Assembly: GCA_016869975.1 (NCBI GenBank)
Contig: VGCZ01000005.1
Span: 88,510-152,509 of the forward strand
Reading direction: 5' to 3'
DNA length: 64,000 nucleotides
Origin: Alphaproteobacteria bacterium
Lineage (GTDB): Bacteria > Pseudomonadota > Alphaproteobacteria > Reyranellales > Reyranellaceae
The notes under the pieces are model-generated. The model was not told the origin of the DNA, searched no databases, and saw only the letters and a list, made by a program, of their open reading frames with translations. The position numbers and the translations under genes are program-made. Below are positions 45,724 to 57,153 of this stretch, in pieces (the first letter of the stretch is position 1; each line of letters starts with the position of its first letter).

Positions 45724-47007
45724 CTAGCGGCCGGGCCGGAACCGCAGCAGGATGTGGTTGATGCCGTTGAGCACGACGTAGAGCTGCTCGAACTGGTCGC
45801 GGAAATCGTCCCACAGCGGCTGCGAGCCGGAAGCGCCCATCGCGGTATAGATCTCGGCGATGGTGCGGCGGCCGTCGATCAGCGCGACGATCTGGTTGGC
45901 CAGCGGCGGCAGGGTGGCGCGCCACGGGAAGCCATCGAGATTCGCCACCAGCGGCATGCCCGGCCGCAGCCCCTGGGCCAGCTGCGCCGCGTCCAGCTCG
46001 CGCAGGACGGGGATGGCCAAGGTGTCTTCGGGTCGTGCCACCGTGTCGTAGCCCGCCTTGGTGGCGTAGAAGACATGCGTGCGCAGATTGCTGGCGAGGC
46101 GCTCGGCGAAGGCGGCGCGCTCGAGGAAGGGCATGTCGGCGAAGCGGCGCGAGATCTGCGGGTCGCTCATGTAGGTCGCGGGCTCGTAGCGCAGCGGCTC
46201 GGCGAAGCCGACCAGGCGCAGCCCGGCGTGGCGTGTCATCTCGGCGATCTGCGGCACGGTGTAGGCGCGGTCGCGGCTGTGCAGCAGCAGGTCGTAGAGC
46301 GCGCCGTCATTGCCCGAGACGTGGTCGCTGAGGAACGGGTTGCGGCGGAACAAATTGGTCGGCGGCAGGAAGCGGATCAGCCGCTTGGCCATGGCGACAC
46401 GCTCGGCCGGATCGGACTCCTCCGGCACCAGCGCGCGCAGCATATCCTGCATGGGATAGACGCCGGCGCGACCATACTCACCATAGAGCATCACGCCCAT
46501 GCCGCCTTCCGGCTGCAGAGCGTTGGCCAAGGTCTTCATACCGGCGGCGGGATCGTCGAGATGGTGTAGCACGCCGGTGCAGTCGATGTAGTCGAACTGG
46601 CCCAGGCCCAGCGACGGCAGGTCCATCAGCGAGCCGGTCACGCAGCGTACATTGCGCAGGCCGCGCGCCGCCAGCCGCGACTCGCACACCGCGCGCGAAG
46701 CGGTGGAGATGTCGAGATAGACGATCTCGGCCGGGCAACGTTGGTCCTGCAGCTGCTGGCTCAGCATGACGCAGGCGTCGCCGGTGCCGCCGCCGGCGAT
46801 CAGGGCGCGCAACGGCATGCGGAAGTCGCGCCGGCCGGCGAACAGATAGTGGTTGATCTCCAGCCAGTGGCTTGGCGAGCCGACGACCAGCCGGCGCGCC
46901 TCGTCGGCGGGATCGCGCGGCGGGTAGGGCATCGCCTCGTATTGCGCGCGCACGCGCGCGTCTGCCGCCGCGGTCGAACCGTCGGTTGGGGGCGGAATGT
47001 CGCTCAT
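45724..47007 (-). CDS. Class I SAM-dependent methyltransferase with C-terminal regulatory domain
   Basis: 427 residues. Rossmann core near residues 60-190: motif I IAGGGTGDACVMLSQQL, then CTGVLHHLDDPAAGMKTLANALQPEGG. The C-terminal 70 residues (NQIVALIDGRRTIAEIYTAMG) resemble a PqqD-like or methyltransferase-regulatory domain. Substrate unknown. Divergent from the TrmH-type gene. Confidence 0.8.
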   Translation of the reverse strand: MSDIPPPTDGSTAAADARVRAQYEAMPYPPRDPADEARRLVVGSPSHWLEINHYLFAGRRDFRMPLRALIAGGGTGDACVMLSQQLQDQRCPAEIVYLDISTASRAVCESRLAARGLRNVRCVTGSLMDLPSLGLGQFDYIDCTGVLHHLDDPAAGMKTLANALQPEGGMGVMLYGEYGRAGVYPMQDMLRALVPEESDPAERVAMAKRLIRFLPPTNLFRRNPFLSDHVSGNDGALYDLLLHSRDRAYTVPQIAEMTRHAGLRLVGFAEPLRYEPATYMSDPQISRRFADMPFLERAAFAERLASNLRTHVFYATKAGYDTVARPEDTLAIPVLRELDAAQLAQGLRPGMPLVANLDGFPWRATLPPLANQIVALIDGRRTIAEIYTAMGASGSQPLWDDFRDQFEQLYVVLNGINHILLRFRPGR

Positions 47008-47124
47008 GGCGCGGGGAGGCGGGCAGGGGGCAAGGGCGGCGGCGCGACTGTCGCGCGTGCCCAGGACATGCTAAGCGCCGCGCTGCGGGAATGTATGGGT
47101 TGTTGTGCCCCAACTCGGGTGGCG

Positions 47125-47694
47125 ATGAAAGGCTATTTCGGCATCGGTGTGGACGGCGTGAGCAAGGCGATGAACGTCGGGACCCTGTTCCGCACGGCGC
47201 ATGCCTTCGGCGCCAGCTTCGTCTTCACCGTCAACGCCCAGTACCGCCGCCGCGAGGGCGCGCTGTCGGATACCTCCGACACGCCCGCGACGGTGCCGAC
47301 CTATCACTTCGCCGATGCCCGGGCGCTGGCCCTGCCACAGGGCTGCGCCCTGGTCGGTATCGAGATCACCGACGAGGCGGTGGAGCTCCCGAGCTTCCGC
47401 CACCCGCGCCAGGCGGCCTATGTGCTGGGCTCCGAACGCGATGGCCTGTCGCCGGACGTCCAGGCGCTGTGCGATCACATGGTGCGCATTCCCAGCCGGT
47501 TCTCGATCAATCTCGGCATCGCCGGCGCCATCGTCATGTATGACCGCATGCTGACCCTGGGCCGCTTCGCGCAGCGGCCGGTGGCGCCCGGCGGCCCCTC
47601 GGCGCCGCTGCCGGTCCCCGTCTTCGGCGAACCAATGTGGAAAAAGAAGGAACGCCGCCGGCAGGCCAAGGCCGACGCTGGCGTGGCGCGCTGA
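47125..47694 (+). CDS. SpoU/TrmH family RNA methyltransferase
   Basis: 189-residue trefoil-knot methyltransferase. Family motifs NVGTLFRTAHAFGA (near the N terminus), VLGSERDGLSPDV and PSRFSINLGIAGAIVMYDR are present in order. Short form without an extra RNA-binding domain. ATG at 47125. Probably methylates a tRNA or rRNA ribose; the exact site is not known. Upstream of the IalB-like and rlmN genes. Confidence 0.88.
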   Translation: MKGYFGIGVDGVSKAMNVGTLFRTAHAFGASFVFTVNAQYRRREGALSDTSDTPATVPTYHFADARALALPQGCALVGIEITDEAVELPSFRHPRQAAYVLGSERDGLSPDVQALCDHMVRIPSRFSINLGIAGAIVMYDRMLTLGRFAQRPVAPGGPSAPLPVPVFGEPMWKKKERRRQAKADAGVAR

Positions 47695-47719
47695 CGGCGG
47701 TGCCTGTAGATTGATCGCG

Positions 47720-48253
47720 ATGAGGAAATCGGCTCTGACGGGTGCCTTGCTGGCCGCCCTGCTGACGGGTGCGGGGACCATGAGCGCGTGGGCCCAGGCC
47801 GACCAGCCGCGCCAGATCGCGGCGATCGTGCAATGGCGCGCTCTGGCGGCGGGCCCGCCGGACAACCCGGTCTGCTACGTCACCCACCAGCCCGGGGCGG
47901 TCCTGCAAGCCGGCCAGCGCGTCGGGCCGCGGCCGATGCTGATGGTCGCGTGGCGACCGGCCAAAGCCAGCGCCAACGTCGTGACGGTCTTCGCCGCCTA
48001 CCGTTTCAAGGCGGGATCCGAAGCGATCCTCGAGTTCTCGCCCCGGCTGTCTTACAAGCTGTTCACCAACCGCGACACCGCCTGGGCGACGAGCGCCGAG
48101 GACGACGCCGCGATCGTCGAGGGCATGCGCGGGGCCCAATTCGTCGTCGTGCGCGGCACTAACGAGGCCGGCGCGCCGATGGCCGACACGTACTCCCTGA
48201 TCGGCTTCACCGCCGCCGCGGCGAGCGCCATCCAGACCTGCCCGCCGCGCTGA
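47720..48253 (+). CDS. Invasion-associated locus B (IalB)-like exported protein
   Basis: 177 residues: signal peptide ([22 protein letters not shown]), then a body with the IalB family pattern (an early cysteine in [10 protein letters not shown], a middle [17 protein letters not shown] and the C-terminal [14 protein letters not shown]). Extracytoplasmic and of unknown function; named from a Bartonella invasion gene but widespread in free-living relatives. The two cysteines could form a disulfide. Confidence 0.8.
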   Translation: MRKSALTGALLAALLTGAGTMSAWAQADQPRQIAAIVQWRALAAGPPDNPVCYVTHQPGAVLQAGQRVGPRPMLMVAWRPAKASANVVTVFAAYRFKAGSEAILEFSPRLSYKLFTNRDTAWATSAEDDAAIVEGMRGAQFVVVRGTNEAGAPMADTYSLIGFTAAAASAIQTCPPR

Positions 48254-48291
48254 GGTTGCGCGCCGGGCCGGCCGAGACTATCTCACCGCCC

Positions 48292-49449
48292 ATGTCCGTC
48301 CTGCCCACCGAGCCGCTGCAGATCGTCGAGCCCCTGCGCCGCAACGACACGCGTCGCAACCTCGTCGGCTTGAGCCGCGCCGAGCTCAAGGCGCTGCTCG
48401 CCGAGCACGGGCTGGAGGCCTTCCGCGCCGGGCAGATCTGGCACTGGATCTACTGGCACGGCGCGCGCGACTTCACCGCCATGAGCACCATCGCGCGCAA
48501 GACGCGTGAGCGACTGGAGGAGCTCTTCGTCATCGACCGACCTCAGATCGCCACCGAGCAGCGCTCGAGCGACGGCACGCGCAAGTGGCTGCTGCGCCTG
48601 GTCGACGGCAACGAGGTCGAGTGCGTCAATATCCCGGAGGAGGATCGCGGCTCGGTCTGCGTGTCTAGCCAGGTCGGCTGCACCTTGACCTGCAGCTTCT
48701 GCCACACCGGCACGCAGCCCCTGGTGCGCAACCTCTCGGCGGCGGAAATCGTCGGCCAGTTCATGGTGGCGCGCGACAGCTACGGCGAATGGCCGACGCC
48801 GACCGAGACCACGCGCATGCTCAGCAATATCGTCATGATGGGCATGGGCGAGCCGCTGTACAATTTCGACAACGTCGCGGCGGCGTTGAAGATCGTCATG
48901 GACGACCAGGGCATCGCGCTCAGCCGCCGGCGCATCACGCTGTCGACCTCGGGCGTCGTGCCGATGATCCCGAAGGTCGCCCAGGAGCTCGACGTCAACC
49001 TCGCAGTCTCGCTGCACGCCGTGAGCGACGAGGTGCGCGACCTGCTGGTGCCGCTCAATCGCAAATGGCCGATCGCCGAGCTGCTCAAGGCCTGCCGCGA
49101 ATTCCCCAGCGCCAAGAACAGCCGGCGCATTACCTTCGAATACGTGATGCTCAAGGGCGTCAACGACAGCGACGCCGACGCGCGCGAGTTGGTGCGCCTG
49201 CTCAAGCCGATCCACGCCAAGGTGAACCTGATCCCGTTCAACCCGTGGCCCGGCGCGCCCTACGAGTGCTCGTCCAATAACCGCATCCACCGCTTCGCCG
49301 AGATCGTCAACGACGGCGGCCTGTCGGCGCCGGTGCGCACGCCGCGCGGCCGCGATATCCTCGCCGCCTGCGGCCAGCTCAAGAGCGCTAGCGAACGCGA
49401 CCGCAAGACCAAGGTGCGCGATCTCGAAGTACAGGCCGGTGCCCGCTAA
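48292..49449 (+). CDS. rlmN: Dual-specificity RNA methyltransferase RlmN
   Basis: 385 residues. Radical-SAM CxxxCxxC is CTLTCSFC (C130, C134, C137), with the methylated cysteine in DILAACGQL near the C terminus. It makes m2A2503 in 23S rRNA and m2A37 in tRNA. ATG at 48292 with the conserved [12 protein letters not shown] soon after. Preceded by the IalB-like gene. Confidence 0.95.
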   Translation: MSVLPTEPLQIVEPLRRNDTRRNLVGLSRAELKALLAEHGLEAFRAGQIWHWIYWHGARDFTAMSTIARKTRERLEELFVIDRPQIATEQRSSDGTRKWLLRLVDGNEVECVNIPEEDRGSVCVSSQVGCTLTCSFCHTGTQPLVRNLSAAEIVGQFMVARDSYGEWPTPTETTRMLSNIVMMGMGEPLYNFDNVAAALKIVMDDQGIALSRRRITLSTSGVVPMIPKVAQELDVNLAVSLHAVSDEVRDLLVPLNRKWPIAELLKACREFPSAKNSRRITFEYVMLKGVNDSDADARELVRLLKPIHAKVNLIPFNPWPGAPYECSSNNRIHRFAEIVNDGGLSAPVRTPRGRDILAACGQLKSASERDRKTKVRDLEVQAGAR

Positions 49450-49482
49450 CAGATGGCCGTTAGCCCTGTAGTCGGCCGGAGC

Positions 49483-49725
49483 TTAGGGCACGACTTCGAA
49501 TGTCCCAGCGGCTGGGCCACGTCCGTTCGCCGCAATGTGAATGTCGTTTCCGGACGACAGCGAGCTCACAACCATTGACTGTCCCATTTGAAGCGTAAAC
49601 TTCGCTGTCGAAGTGATCTCAATAGGGCCCGGGCCATTGTTCGTCACGACCATTCGAACTGAACCCCCGCCACCGGCGACGGTCTGCCCTTGTCCCTGTG
49701 CTAGCGCCCATGGACGTATCGCCAT
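49483..49725 (-). CDS. Small orphan protein
   Basis: 80 residues; no family I recognise. Glycine-rich N terminus (GQGQTVAGGGGS), then alternating strand-like segments (VRMVVTNNGPGPIEI, TAKFTLQMGQSMVV) and a C-terminal DIHIAANGRGPAAGTFEVVP, suggesting a beta-sandwich. No signal peptide. ATG at 49725 has an excellent ribosome binding site (CAGGAGG at 49731-49737). Local GC is about 58% over 49501-49680, lower than neighbours. A strong hairpin (49850-49885) lies upstream. Confidence 0.65.
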   Translation of the reverse strand: MAIRPWALAQGQGQTVAGGGGSVRMVVTNNGPGPIEITSTAKFTLQMGQSMVVSSLSSGNDIHIAANGRGPAAGTFEVVP

Positions 49726-49849
49726 CACTGCCTCCTGCTTGGTCACCTGCGCATTTTTTGCACCAGATGAACCGATACACGATCTGGTTGCAAGTGTCGA
49801 TTAATCGACGCACCAGCAGGAGTGGCGGTTCCCTCACGAGGCCAATTGG

Positions 49850-49885
49850 ACAACACGATGCGGGCATTCGCCCACATCGTGTTGT
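49850..49885. other. Strong two-part hairpin upstream of the small orphan gene
   Basis: ACAACACGATG (49850-49860) and CATCGTGTTGT (49875-49885) form a perfect 11-bp outer stem; inside, GGGC/GCCC adds four pairs around an ATTC loop. It lies between the succinate-semialdehyde dehydrogenase stop and the small gene. Terminator of the first, or leader structure of the second. Confidence 0.6.
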
Positions 49886-49900
49886 CGCAGTTGGTGGAGT

Positions 49901-51334
49901 TCAGACGCCGAGCTGGGTGATGAACTTGGTGTTGAGGTACGCCTCGATCGCCTCGCTGCCGCCTTCGGAGCCGTAGCCCGAATCCTTCACGCCGCCGAAG
50001 GGCACTTCGGGCAGCGCCAGGCCGTGGTGGTTGATCGACACCATGCCGCTTTCGAACGCCGCGCCGATCGCCGCTGCCGTCTTGGCCGACTTGGTGTAGG
50101 CGTAGGCGGCGAGGCCCCAGGGCAGGCGGTTGGCTTCCTCGACCACCGCGTCGAAATCGCGGAACGACGCGATGGGCGCCAGCGGGCCGAACGGCTCCTC
50201 GTTCATGATGCGCGCGCTCATCGGCACGTCGGTCAGCACGGTGGGCTCGTAGAAATAGCCCTTGTTGCCCTGGCGCTTGCCGCCGGTGCGCACCTTGGCG
50301 CCCTTGGCCACGGCATCGCCGACGAAGGCGTCCATCGCCTGCAGGCGGCGGTCGTTGGCCAGCGGTCCCATGCGGGTCTCGGGATCCAAGCCGTCGCCGA
50401 CCTTCACCGCCTTGGCCGCCTCGGTGAAGCCGTCGACGAAGCGTGCATAGTGCTTTTCGTGCACGAGGAAACGCGTCGGCGAGACGCAGACCTGGCCGGC
50501 GTTGCGGAACTTGTTGGCGCTGAGCAGCTTGATTGCGCTCTCGACATCGGCGTCCTCGAAGACGATGGCCGGCGCGTGGCCGCCCAGCTCCATGGTGACG
50601 CGCTTCATGTGCTGACCAGCCAGCATCGCCAGGTGCTTGCCCACGGGCGTCGAGCCGGTGAAGGTCACCTTCTTGATGATGGGATGCGGGATCAGATATT
50701 CACTGATCTCCGACGGCACGCCGTAGACTAGGTTGATCACGCCCGCCGGCACGCCGGCGTCGACGAAGGCCTGTAAGAGCGCGGCGCAGGAAGCCGGCGT
50801 CTCCTCCGGACCCTTGACGATGATCGAGCAGCCCGCGGCCAAAGCCGCCGATGTCTTGCGCACCACCTGGTTGATCGGGAAGTTCCAGGGCGTGAAGGCG
50901 GCGACCGGGCCGACCGGCTCCTTGACCACGAGCTGGTAGACGCCCTCGGCGCGCGCCGGCACGACGCGGCCATAGGCGCGCCGCGCCTCCTCGGCGAACC
51001 AGTCGATGATGTCGGCGCCGGCCAAGGTCTCGCCCTTGGCCTCGATCAGCGGCTTGCCCTGCTCGGCAGTCATGATCGGGCCGATCACGTCGACGCGGCT
51101 GCGCAGGATGTCGGCGGCCTTGCGCATGATCTTGTAGCGATCGAAGGGCGAGACCTTGCGCCACTGCTTGAAGCCCTTGTCGGCCGCCGCCAGCGCGCGA
51201 TCGAGATCGGCCTTCTCGGCGTGGGCCACCTGGCCGATGACCTCCTCGGTCGCCGGGTTGAGCACGGGGATGGTCTTGCCGCCAGCGGCCTTCGACCACG
51301 CGCCGTCGATCAGCAAGTCGGTGTTGGGGTACAT
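49901..51334 (-). CDS. NAD(P)-dependent succinate-semialdehyde dehydrogenase-like protein
   Basis: 477-residue aldehyde dehydrogenase. Catalytic glutamate in [10 protein letters not shown] and cysteine in [12 protein letters not shown], cofactor loop [12 protein letters not shown]. The [19 protein letters not shown] start at ATG 51334 fits the family. Closest subgroup: GabD/SSADH-like. Substrate could be succinate semialdehyde or another aldehyde. No 4-aminobutyrate transaminase is adjacent. Confidence 0.88.
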   Translation of the reverse strand: MYPNTDLLIDGAWSKAAGGKTIPVLNPATEEVIGQVAHAEKADLDRALAAADKGFKQWRKVSPFDRYKIMRKAADILRSRVDVIGPIMTAEQGKPLIEAKGETLAGADIIDWFAEEARRAYGRVVPARAEGVYQLVVKEPVGPVAAFTPWNFPINQVVRKTSAALAAGCSIIVKGPEETPASCAALLQAFVDAGVPAGVINLVYGVPSEISEYLIPHPIIKKVTFTGSTPVGKHLAMLAGQHMKRVTMELGGHAPAIVFEDADVESAIKLLSANKFRNAGQVCVSPTRFLVHEKHYARFVDGFTEAAKAVKVGDGLDPETRMGPLANDRRLQAMDAFVGDAVAKGAKVRTGGKRQGNKGYFYEPTVLTDVPMSARIMNEEPFGPLAPIASFRDFDAVVEEANRLPWGLAAYAYTKSAKTAAAIGAAFESGMVSINHHGLALPEVPFGGVKDSGYGSEGGSEAIEAYLNTKFITQLGV

Positions 51335-51532
51335 GGCTCTCTCCCGGTCCTGCGAAAACGCGGCGCAACCTAGCCGTTCCCGCACGCCAAGAGAACAGCG
51401 TCGCTGTTGGGGTTTTGTCTCGAATGTCGTAGCGAAAGATCGTGTTCGGCCTCGCGCCGCGGGTCCCGCTTGTCAGGAGGCCCGTGAGGCCGCAGGATCA
51501 ATGGGGCGTCTGTCTCTTGCCGGGAGGCGGTC

Positions 51533-52225
51533 ATGGATATCCGATCGAGTGTCATCCGGGATCGTCGTGCTGCCGCCAGTGACGAGTCGATATCTGTAGC
51601 GGGGAGCCAGATATTCGGGCGTGGCAGCCACGCGCGCGGCCGGGGAGCGGCGGGCGCCACCGGCGATCGCCCGGCGCAGCAGATCACGACCATCGTGCTG
51701 CATCAGACGGCGGGCGCGATGATTCGGGGCGATTCAATCGTGTCGGTGGACTCGGCAATCACCAGCCATCACCGCGTCGACCGCATCGCGGCTCATTTCG
51801 TCATCACGGTCGATGGCCAGGCGATCTACCTACGCGACGTCGAGTTCATCATGAACAATGCCGGCGGGCGCCGGGGAATCGACATCGAGTTCTGTGGGCG
51901 CTACCGGAACAGCCCGACGCCCGAAGGCAATCGCCTGACGCCCGAAGCGATTCGCGCGGGCCGGCAACTTGTCGCCGACCTCGTGGCCGCGATTCCGACG
52001 ATCCGCCACATCCATCCGCACGGCCAGGTGCAGTCTACTCCAGCGAGCCACGACGAGGAGCCAGGGCCGAAGTACCACTCCTGCTGTGGTCCCGACGTCT
52101 GGGTGAATGTCGGCATGTGGGCCGAGAGCAGCCTTCGCCTGCTGACGGCGGATACAGCGCCGGGGTATCCCAATCACGGCATCTCGCCGCGCCAGTCGAA
52201 CGTGGCGTGGCGCCAAGAGGTTTGA
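51533..52225 (+). CDS. N-acetylmuramoyl-L-alanine amidase (Amidase_2) family protein
   Basis: 230 residues. Zinc-amidase blocks IVLHQTAGA, AHFVITVDG and IHPHGQ, typical of Amidase_2/PGRP-like folds, are present with the histidine ligands. No signal peptide and a charged, low-complexity N terminus, so secretion is by another route or the protein is a cytosolic or phage-like lysin. CGGGAGG precedes the ATG. Surroundings show no phage genes. Confidence 0.82.
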   Translation: MDIRSSVIRDRRAAASDESISVAGSQIFGRGSHARGRGAAGATGDRPAQQITTIVLHQTAGAMIRGDSIVSVDSAITSHHRVDRIAAHFVITVDGQAIYLRDVEFIMNNAGGRRGIDIEFCGRYRNSPTPEGNRLTPEAIRAGRQLVADLVAAIPTIRHIHPHGQVQSTPASHDEEPGPKYHSCCGPDVWVNVGMWAESSLRLLTADTAPGYPNHGISPRQSNVAWRQEV

Positions 52226-52236
52226 GCGGTGGCGAT

Positions 52237-53268
52237 TTAGCCCCGCTCGAACACCATCACGCGCGATAGGAACGCGACCTCGGTCTCGAGGTGCCGCATG
52301 CCGCCCTTGGCGAACAGCGCCTCGGGGTCGCTGGCGACCCAGTCGGCGAAATAGGGTTCGTGGAAATAGTAGGGGAAGACGTCGAGCAGGCCCTTCCATT
52401 CCGGTCGGTCGGCCTCGGTGATCGAGTCGACAACGATGGCGCGGCCGCCGGGCTTCAGCACGCGCGCCATCTCGGCGATGACTTCCGCGCGCACCTTCTT
52501 TGGCAGCTCGTGGAACAGGAAGACCGCCGTGACGATGTCGAGCGAGGCGTCGGTGAAGGGCAGCCGTTCGGCCGCGCCCTCGAGCCATTTCAGGCGTTTC
52601 GACGCGCCGATGTGGCGGCGCGCGTGGTCGAGATAGGTCGGGCTGAGATCGAGGCCGCTCAGCCGCATGCCCGGCCAGGCATGCGAGACGAAGCCCAGCA
52701 GTCGGCCGGTGCCGCAGGCGATGTCGAGCAGGCGCACCTCGCGCTGGTTCCGGCCTTCCAGGTAGGTTGCGACGGGTTTGAGCGCGCGGCGGCGCATGAC
52801 GTCGGCGGCGCCGGTGAACAGCGTCTCGACCTGGGTGTCGTAGAGCTTGGCCGATTCCTCGGTTAGCCATCCGCCGGACTGGTAGTGGAAGTTCTGGCGG
52901 TAGTAGCGCGGCAGGCCATCATGCGCCGGGTCCTGGAACGGCTCGTCGTTGACCCCGGCGTGGCGGCGCGCATCGACCTGCGGCAGGTCGCGGAAATATG
53001 CGACGCTGCGGTCGATCAGGTCGAGGGGATCGGCGTCGAGAGAGGGGGGCGTGGGGTACAGACCGGCCTCGATCTCCGCCCATTCGCGCTGGAAGAGCGC
53101 GCGCATCTCGCGCATGAGCTCGGCGCGGTCGGGGAAGCGGCCGACCGGGAATTCCGGGTCGGGCATCGGCTTGAGCCGCCGCCGCCCGGCGACGTAATGC
53201 GCCATGTACCAGCCGACCCGCGCGGTCTGCTGGGTGGCATAGGCGATGCGGTCAAGGGCGCTGGGCAT
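52237..53268 (-). CDS. Class I SAM-dependent methyltransferase
   Basis: 343 residues. Motif I LLDIACGTGRLLGFV, then LSGLDLSPTYLDHARRHI, VTAVFLFHELP and VLKPGGRAIVVDSI. N-terminal 120 residues are family-specific and of unknown role. Substrate unknown. Convergent with the amidase gene (11-base gap), divergent from argG. Confidence 0.87.
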   Translation of the reverse strand: MPSALDRIAYATQQTARVGWYMAHYVAGRRRLKPMPDPEFPVGRFPDRAELMREMRALFQREWAEIEAGLYPTPPSLDADPLDLIDRSVAYFRDLPQVDARRHAGVNDEPFQDPAHDGLPRYYRQNFHYQSGGWLTEESAKLYDTQVETLFTGAADVMRRRALKPVATYLEGRNQREVRLLDIACGTGRLLGFVSHAWPGMRLSGLDLSPTYLDHARRHIGASKRLKWLEGAAERLPFTDASLDIVTAVFLFHELPKKVRAEVIAEMARVLKPGGRAIVVDSITEADRPEWKGLLDVFPYYFHEPYFADWVASDPEALFAKGGMRHLETEVAFLSRVMVFERG

Positions 53269-53414
53269 GGGCGCGATGATACGCCTGCCATTGTGGCGGT
53301 CACGCGGCCTCTCGACGCGGGCAAACGCCGCTTGCCGGGCGGGGGGCGGCGCCTATACTCCGCGCGCTTTGCCGGACCCCCGATTTTTCGGTCTGGCGTC
53401 CGAACGAGGCTTCG

Positions 53415-54677
<1,263 letters not shown>

Positions 54678-54703
54678 CCGAGGAACGCGGCGGCAAGCGC
54701 GAT

Positions 54704-55354
54704 ATGCCCTTCGATCATCGCGACTTTCCCGACGCGCCGCCACCTCGGCGCGAGCCGGCGATCAACCTGCCGCCTGTCACGCTGGGGCTGATCGTCTTCC
54801 TGCTGGTGCTGCACGGGCTGCGCCAGCTCCTGTCGGCTGATCTCGACGAGGCGCTGGTCTTCACCTTCTCGGTGATCCCGGCGCGCTTCACCGGCGCGGT
54901 GCCCAGCGATATCGAATCGGTGGTGCTGGCGCCGCTCACCCACATGCTGCTCCACGCCGACTGGCTGCATGTCGGCGTCAACGCCGCCACGCTCGCTGCC
55001 TTCGGCTCGCCGGTCGAGCGGCTGCTGGGCGCCTGGCGCTATCTGCTCCTCTTCGTGCTGGCCGGCCTGGCCGGCGCGGCGTTGCACGTCGCGTTGTATC
55101 CCAACGATCAGTCGGCGATGCTGGGTGCGTCGGGCGCGATCAGCGGCCTGTTCGGCGCGTTGCTGATCGTGCTACGCGCCACCGGCCGGCTCACCGCGAT
55201 GGTGCCGTTCACCATCCTCTGGCTGGCGCTGCAGGTCGGCATCGGCCTGTTCACCACCACGCCCGGGGGCGATTCCATCGCCTGGGCCGGGCATATCGGC
55301 GGCTTTGTCGCCGGCCTCGCGTTGTTCGTGCCGATCGCGCGCCTGCGAGCCTGA
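54704..55354 (+). CDS. Rhomboid family intramembrane serine protease
   Basis: 216 residues with about six hydrophobic helices. Catalytic serine in MLGASGAISGLFGALL and histidine in AGHIGGFVAGLALF; the HADWLHVGVNAATLAAFG block carries the helix-2 features. Cleaves membrane-bound substrates inside the bilayer. Convergent with nnrU. Substrate unknown. Confidence 0.88.
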   Translation: MPFDHRDFPDAPPPRREPAINLPPVTLGLIVFLLVLHGLRQLLSADLDEALVFTFSVIPARFTGAVPSDIESVVLAPLTHMLLHADWLHVGVNAATLAAFGSPVERLLGAWRYLLLFVLAGLAGAALHVALYPNDQSAMLGASGAISGLFGALLIVLRATGRLTAMVPFTILWLALQVGIGLFTTTPGGDSIAWAGHIGGFVAGLALFVPIARLRA

Positions 55355-55361
55355 GACTCGA

Positions 55362-56063
55362 TCACAACGGCAAGGCGCTGCGGCCGATGAACCAGCCGTG
55401 GCCGAATAGCAGCACGACATAGACGACGATGGCGATCGCCAGCCGGCGCAGGCCGAGCTTCGCGAAGTTGAAGCGTGTGCGGCCGTCGAGCATGGCGGCG
55501 AAGGGGATGTTCGAGGTGTGCGCGACGAAGGCCGGATAGGTCTCGGGGAAGTCGCGGCTCTTGCGCGCGTCGATGCCGACCATGCCGCCGAAGGCGAGCA
55601 ATGCGATACCGCCGGTGAGGATCACGGTCGCGGCATCGCCGTTGGCGATCATGTGGCCCAGCGCCCACAAGGCGAAGCCCCACAGCCCGGGATGGCGCAC
55701 GATAGCGTGGATACCCAGGCCGTCGGCGTAGTCGAACGGCTTCTTCTCGGCACCCGCGGTGCCGGGGCTGGGCGTGCCGTTGCCGATCACCACCAGCAGG
55801 GTCGAGGGGATCATGATCAGCAGCAGCAGGTGACGCGCCCAGATCGGATCGCCCCATAAAGCGACATAGGGCGCGCGGCTATGGGCGAAGATCATCCAGG
55901 CCAGGCCGATGCCGACGATCACCGCGTAGACGCCGGGGAAGGCCTTGGCGCCGACAAGGCGCTGCAGCGGGCCGCGCAGGGGATGCGACATCAGGAAGTG
56001 CCCGCAGACGAAGAGGGTCGTCGCCAGGGCCATGGCCAGGACGGAGCCCGCCAAGAGGGTCAT
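55362..56063 (-). CDS. nnrU: NnrU family membrane protein
   Basis: 233 residues with six or so transmembrane helices. The NnrU-like blocks FVCGHFLMSHPLRGPLQRLVG and NPxxR-type ADGLGIHAIVRHPGLWGFALWALGHMIANGD are visible. NnrU is required for nitric-oxide/nitrite reductase expression in some denitrifiers, but most homologues are unlinked to denitrification, as here. ATG at 56063 with AGGAGAA upstream. Confidence 0.85.
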   Translation of the reverse strand: MTLLAGSVLAMALATTLFVCGHFLMSHPLRGPLQRLVGAKAFPGVYAVIVGIGLAWMIFAHSRAPYVALWGDPIWARHLLLLIMIPSTLLVVIGNGTPSPGTAGAEKKPFDYADGLGIHAIVRHPGLWGFALWALGHMIANGDAATVILTGGIALLAFGGMVGIDARKSRDFPETYPAFVAHTSNIPFAAMLDGRTRFNFAKLGLRRLAIAIVVYVVLLFGHGWFIGRSALPL

Positions 56064-56172
56064 CGCTGTTTCTCCTGCGCTTTTCATCAGTGAACATCGT
56101 TAATATAACATGACCAGCGCCGGCCGCACGACTTGGCGTAGGCTCGGACCAGCTACCGCGGAGGAGGCCTCG

Positions 56173-57153
56173 ATGCAGATGCGCACGCTGGGCAGGACGG
56201 GCCTGAAGACGTCGGTGCTGGGCTTCGGCTGCGGCGCGGTCGGCGGCCTGATGACCAAGGGCGACCCGGCCGACCAGGAGCGCGCCGTGGCGCGCGCGCT
56301 GGAGGCTGGCATCAACTATTTCGACACGGCGGCGATCTACGGCAACGGCGAATCCGAGAAGAATCTTGGCCGCGTGCTGGCCAGGCTGAAGCCCGATGTC
56401 GTGGTCGGCACCAAGGTGCGGCTGCTGCCCGAGCAGATGTCGACGATCGGCGCGGCGATCGTGGAGGCGCTGGAGGCCAGCCTCAGGCGGCTGGGCCTGG
56501 AGTCGGTCGACCTGTTCCAACTGCACAACCCGATCGAGACCAGCGGCCGGCCCGGCTCGATCAGGGTCGAGGCGGTGCTCGACGAGGTCGTGCCGGCCTT
56601 CGAGCGGCTGCGCCGCGCCGGCAAGATCCGCTTCGCCGGCATCACCGCCACCGGCGAGTCCGGCGCGTTGCGCCGCGTCGTCGACGCCCAGGCCTTCGAC
56701 ACCGCGCAGGTGATGTACAACATGCTCAATCCCAGCGCCGGTGGGCCGATGCCGACGCACGCGCCGGGACAGGATTACGGCCGCCTGCTGGAGCACACCA
56801 AGAAGGCGCGCATGGGCGTGATCGGCATCCGCGCGCTGGCCGGCGGAGCGCTGAGCGGCAGCGAGGCGCGCCATCCGCTGGCCATGCAGGTAGTCGATCC
56901 GATCGGCTCGGGCCGTGATTTCCGCGCCGATGTCGAGCGCGCCAGGCGGTTCGAGGCGCTGATCCGCGAGGGCATCGCCTCGAGCCTCACCGAGGCGGCG
57001 ATGCGCTTCGCCATCGCCCATGACGGCATGACGACGATGATCATCGGTTACTCGACTATGGATCATCTCGAGCAGGCGATCGCCGCGGCCGAGAAAGGGC
57101 CGCTGCCGCGCGCCGCGCTCGATCGCGTAGCCGCCCTCGCCGCGCAGCGATGA
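56173..57153 (+). CDS. Aldo/keto reductase
   Basis: 326 residues. Tetrad residues are in FDTAAIYGNGE (Asp, Tyr), GTKVRL (Lys) and FQLHNP (His); TIM-barrel architecture throughout. ATG at 56173 after GGAGGAGG. Coupled to nudB by a four-base overlap. Substrate unknown. Confidence 0.9.
   Translation: MQMRTLGRTGLKTSVLGFGCGAVGGLMTKGDPADQERAVARALEAGINYFDTAAIYGNGESEKNLGRVLARLKPDVVVGTKVRLLPEQMSTIGAAIVEALEASLRRLGLESVDLFQLHNPIETSGRPGSIRVEAVLDEVVPAFERLRRAGKIRFAGITATGESGALRRVVDAQAFDTAQVMYNMLNPSAGGPMPTHAPGQDYGRLLEHTKKARMGVIGIRALAGGALSGSEARHPLAMQVVDPIGSGRDFRADVERARRFEALIREGIASSLTEAAMRFAIAHDGMTTMIIGYSTMDHLEQAIAAAEKGPLPRAALDRVAALAAQR

Noticed and set aside
49619..49867. 82-residue minus-strand frame overlapping the small orphan gene
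   Set aside because: Overlaps the better-supported frame with the strong ribosome binding site and has no independent start signal.
56099..56109. GTTAATATAAC upstream of the aldo/keto reductase as a second Zur box
   Set aside because: The arms are only 3 bases apart instead of 5 and the left half does not fit the Zur pattern; more likely an AT-rich promoter.
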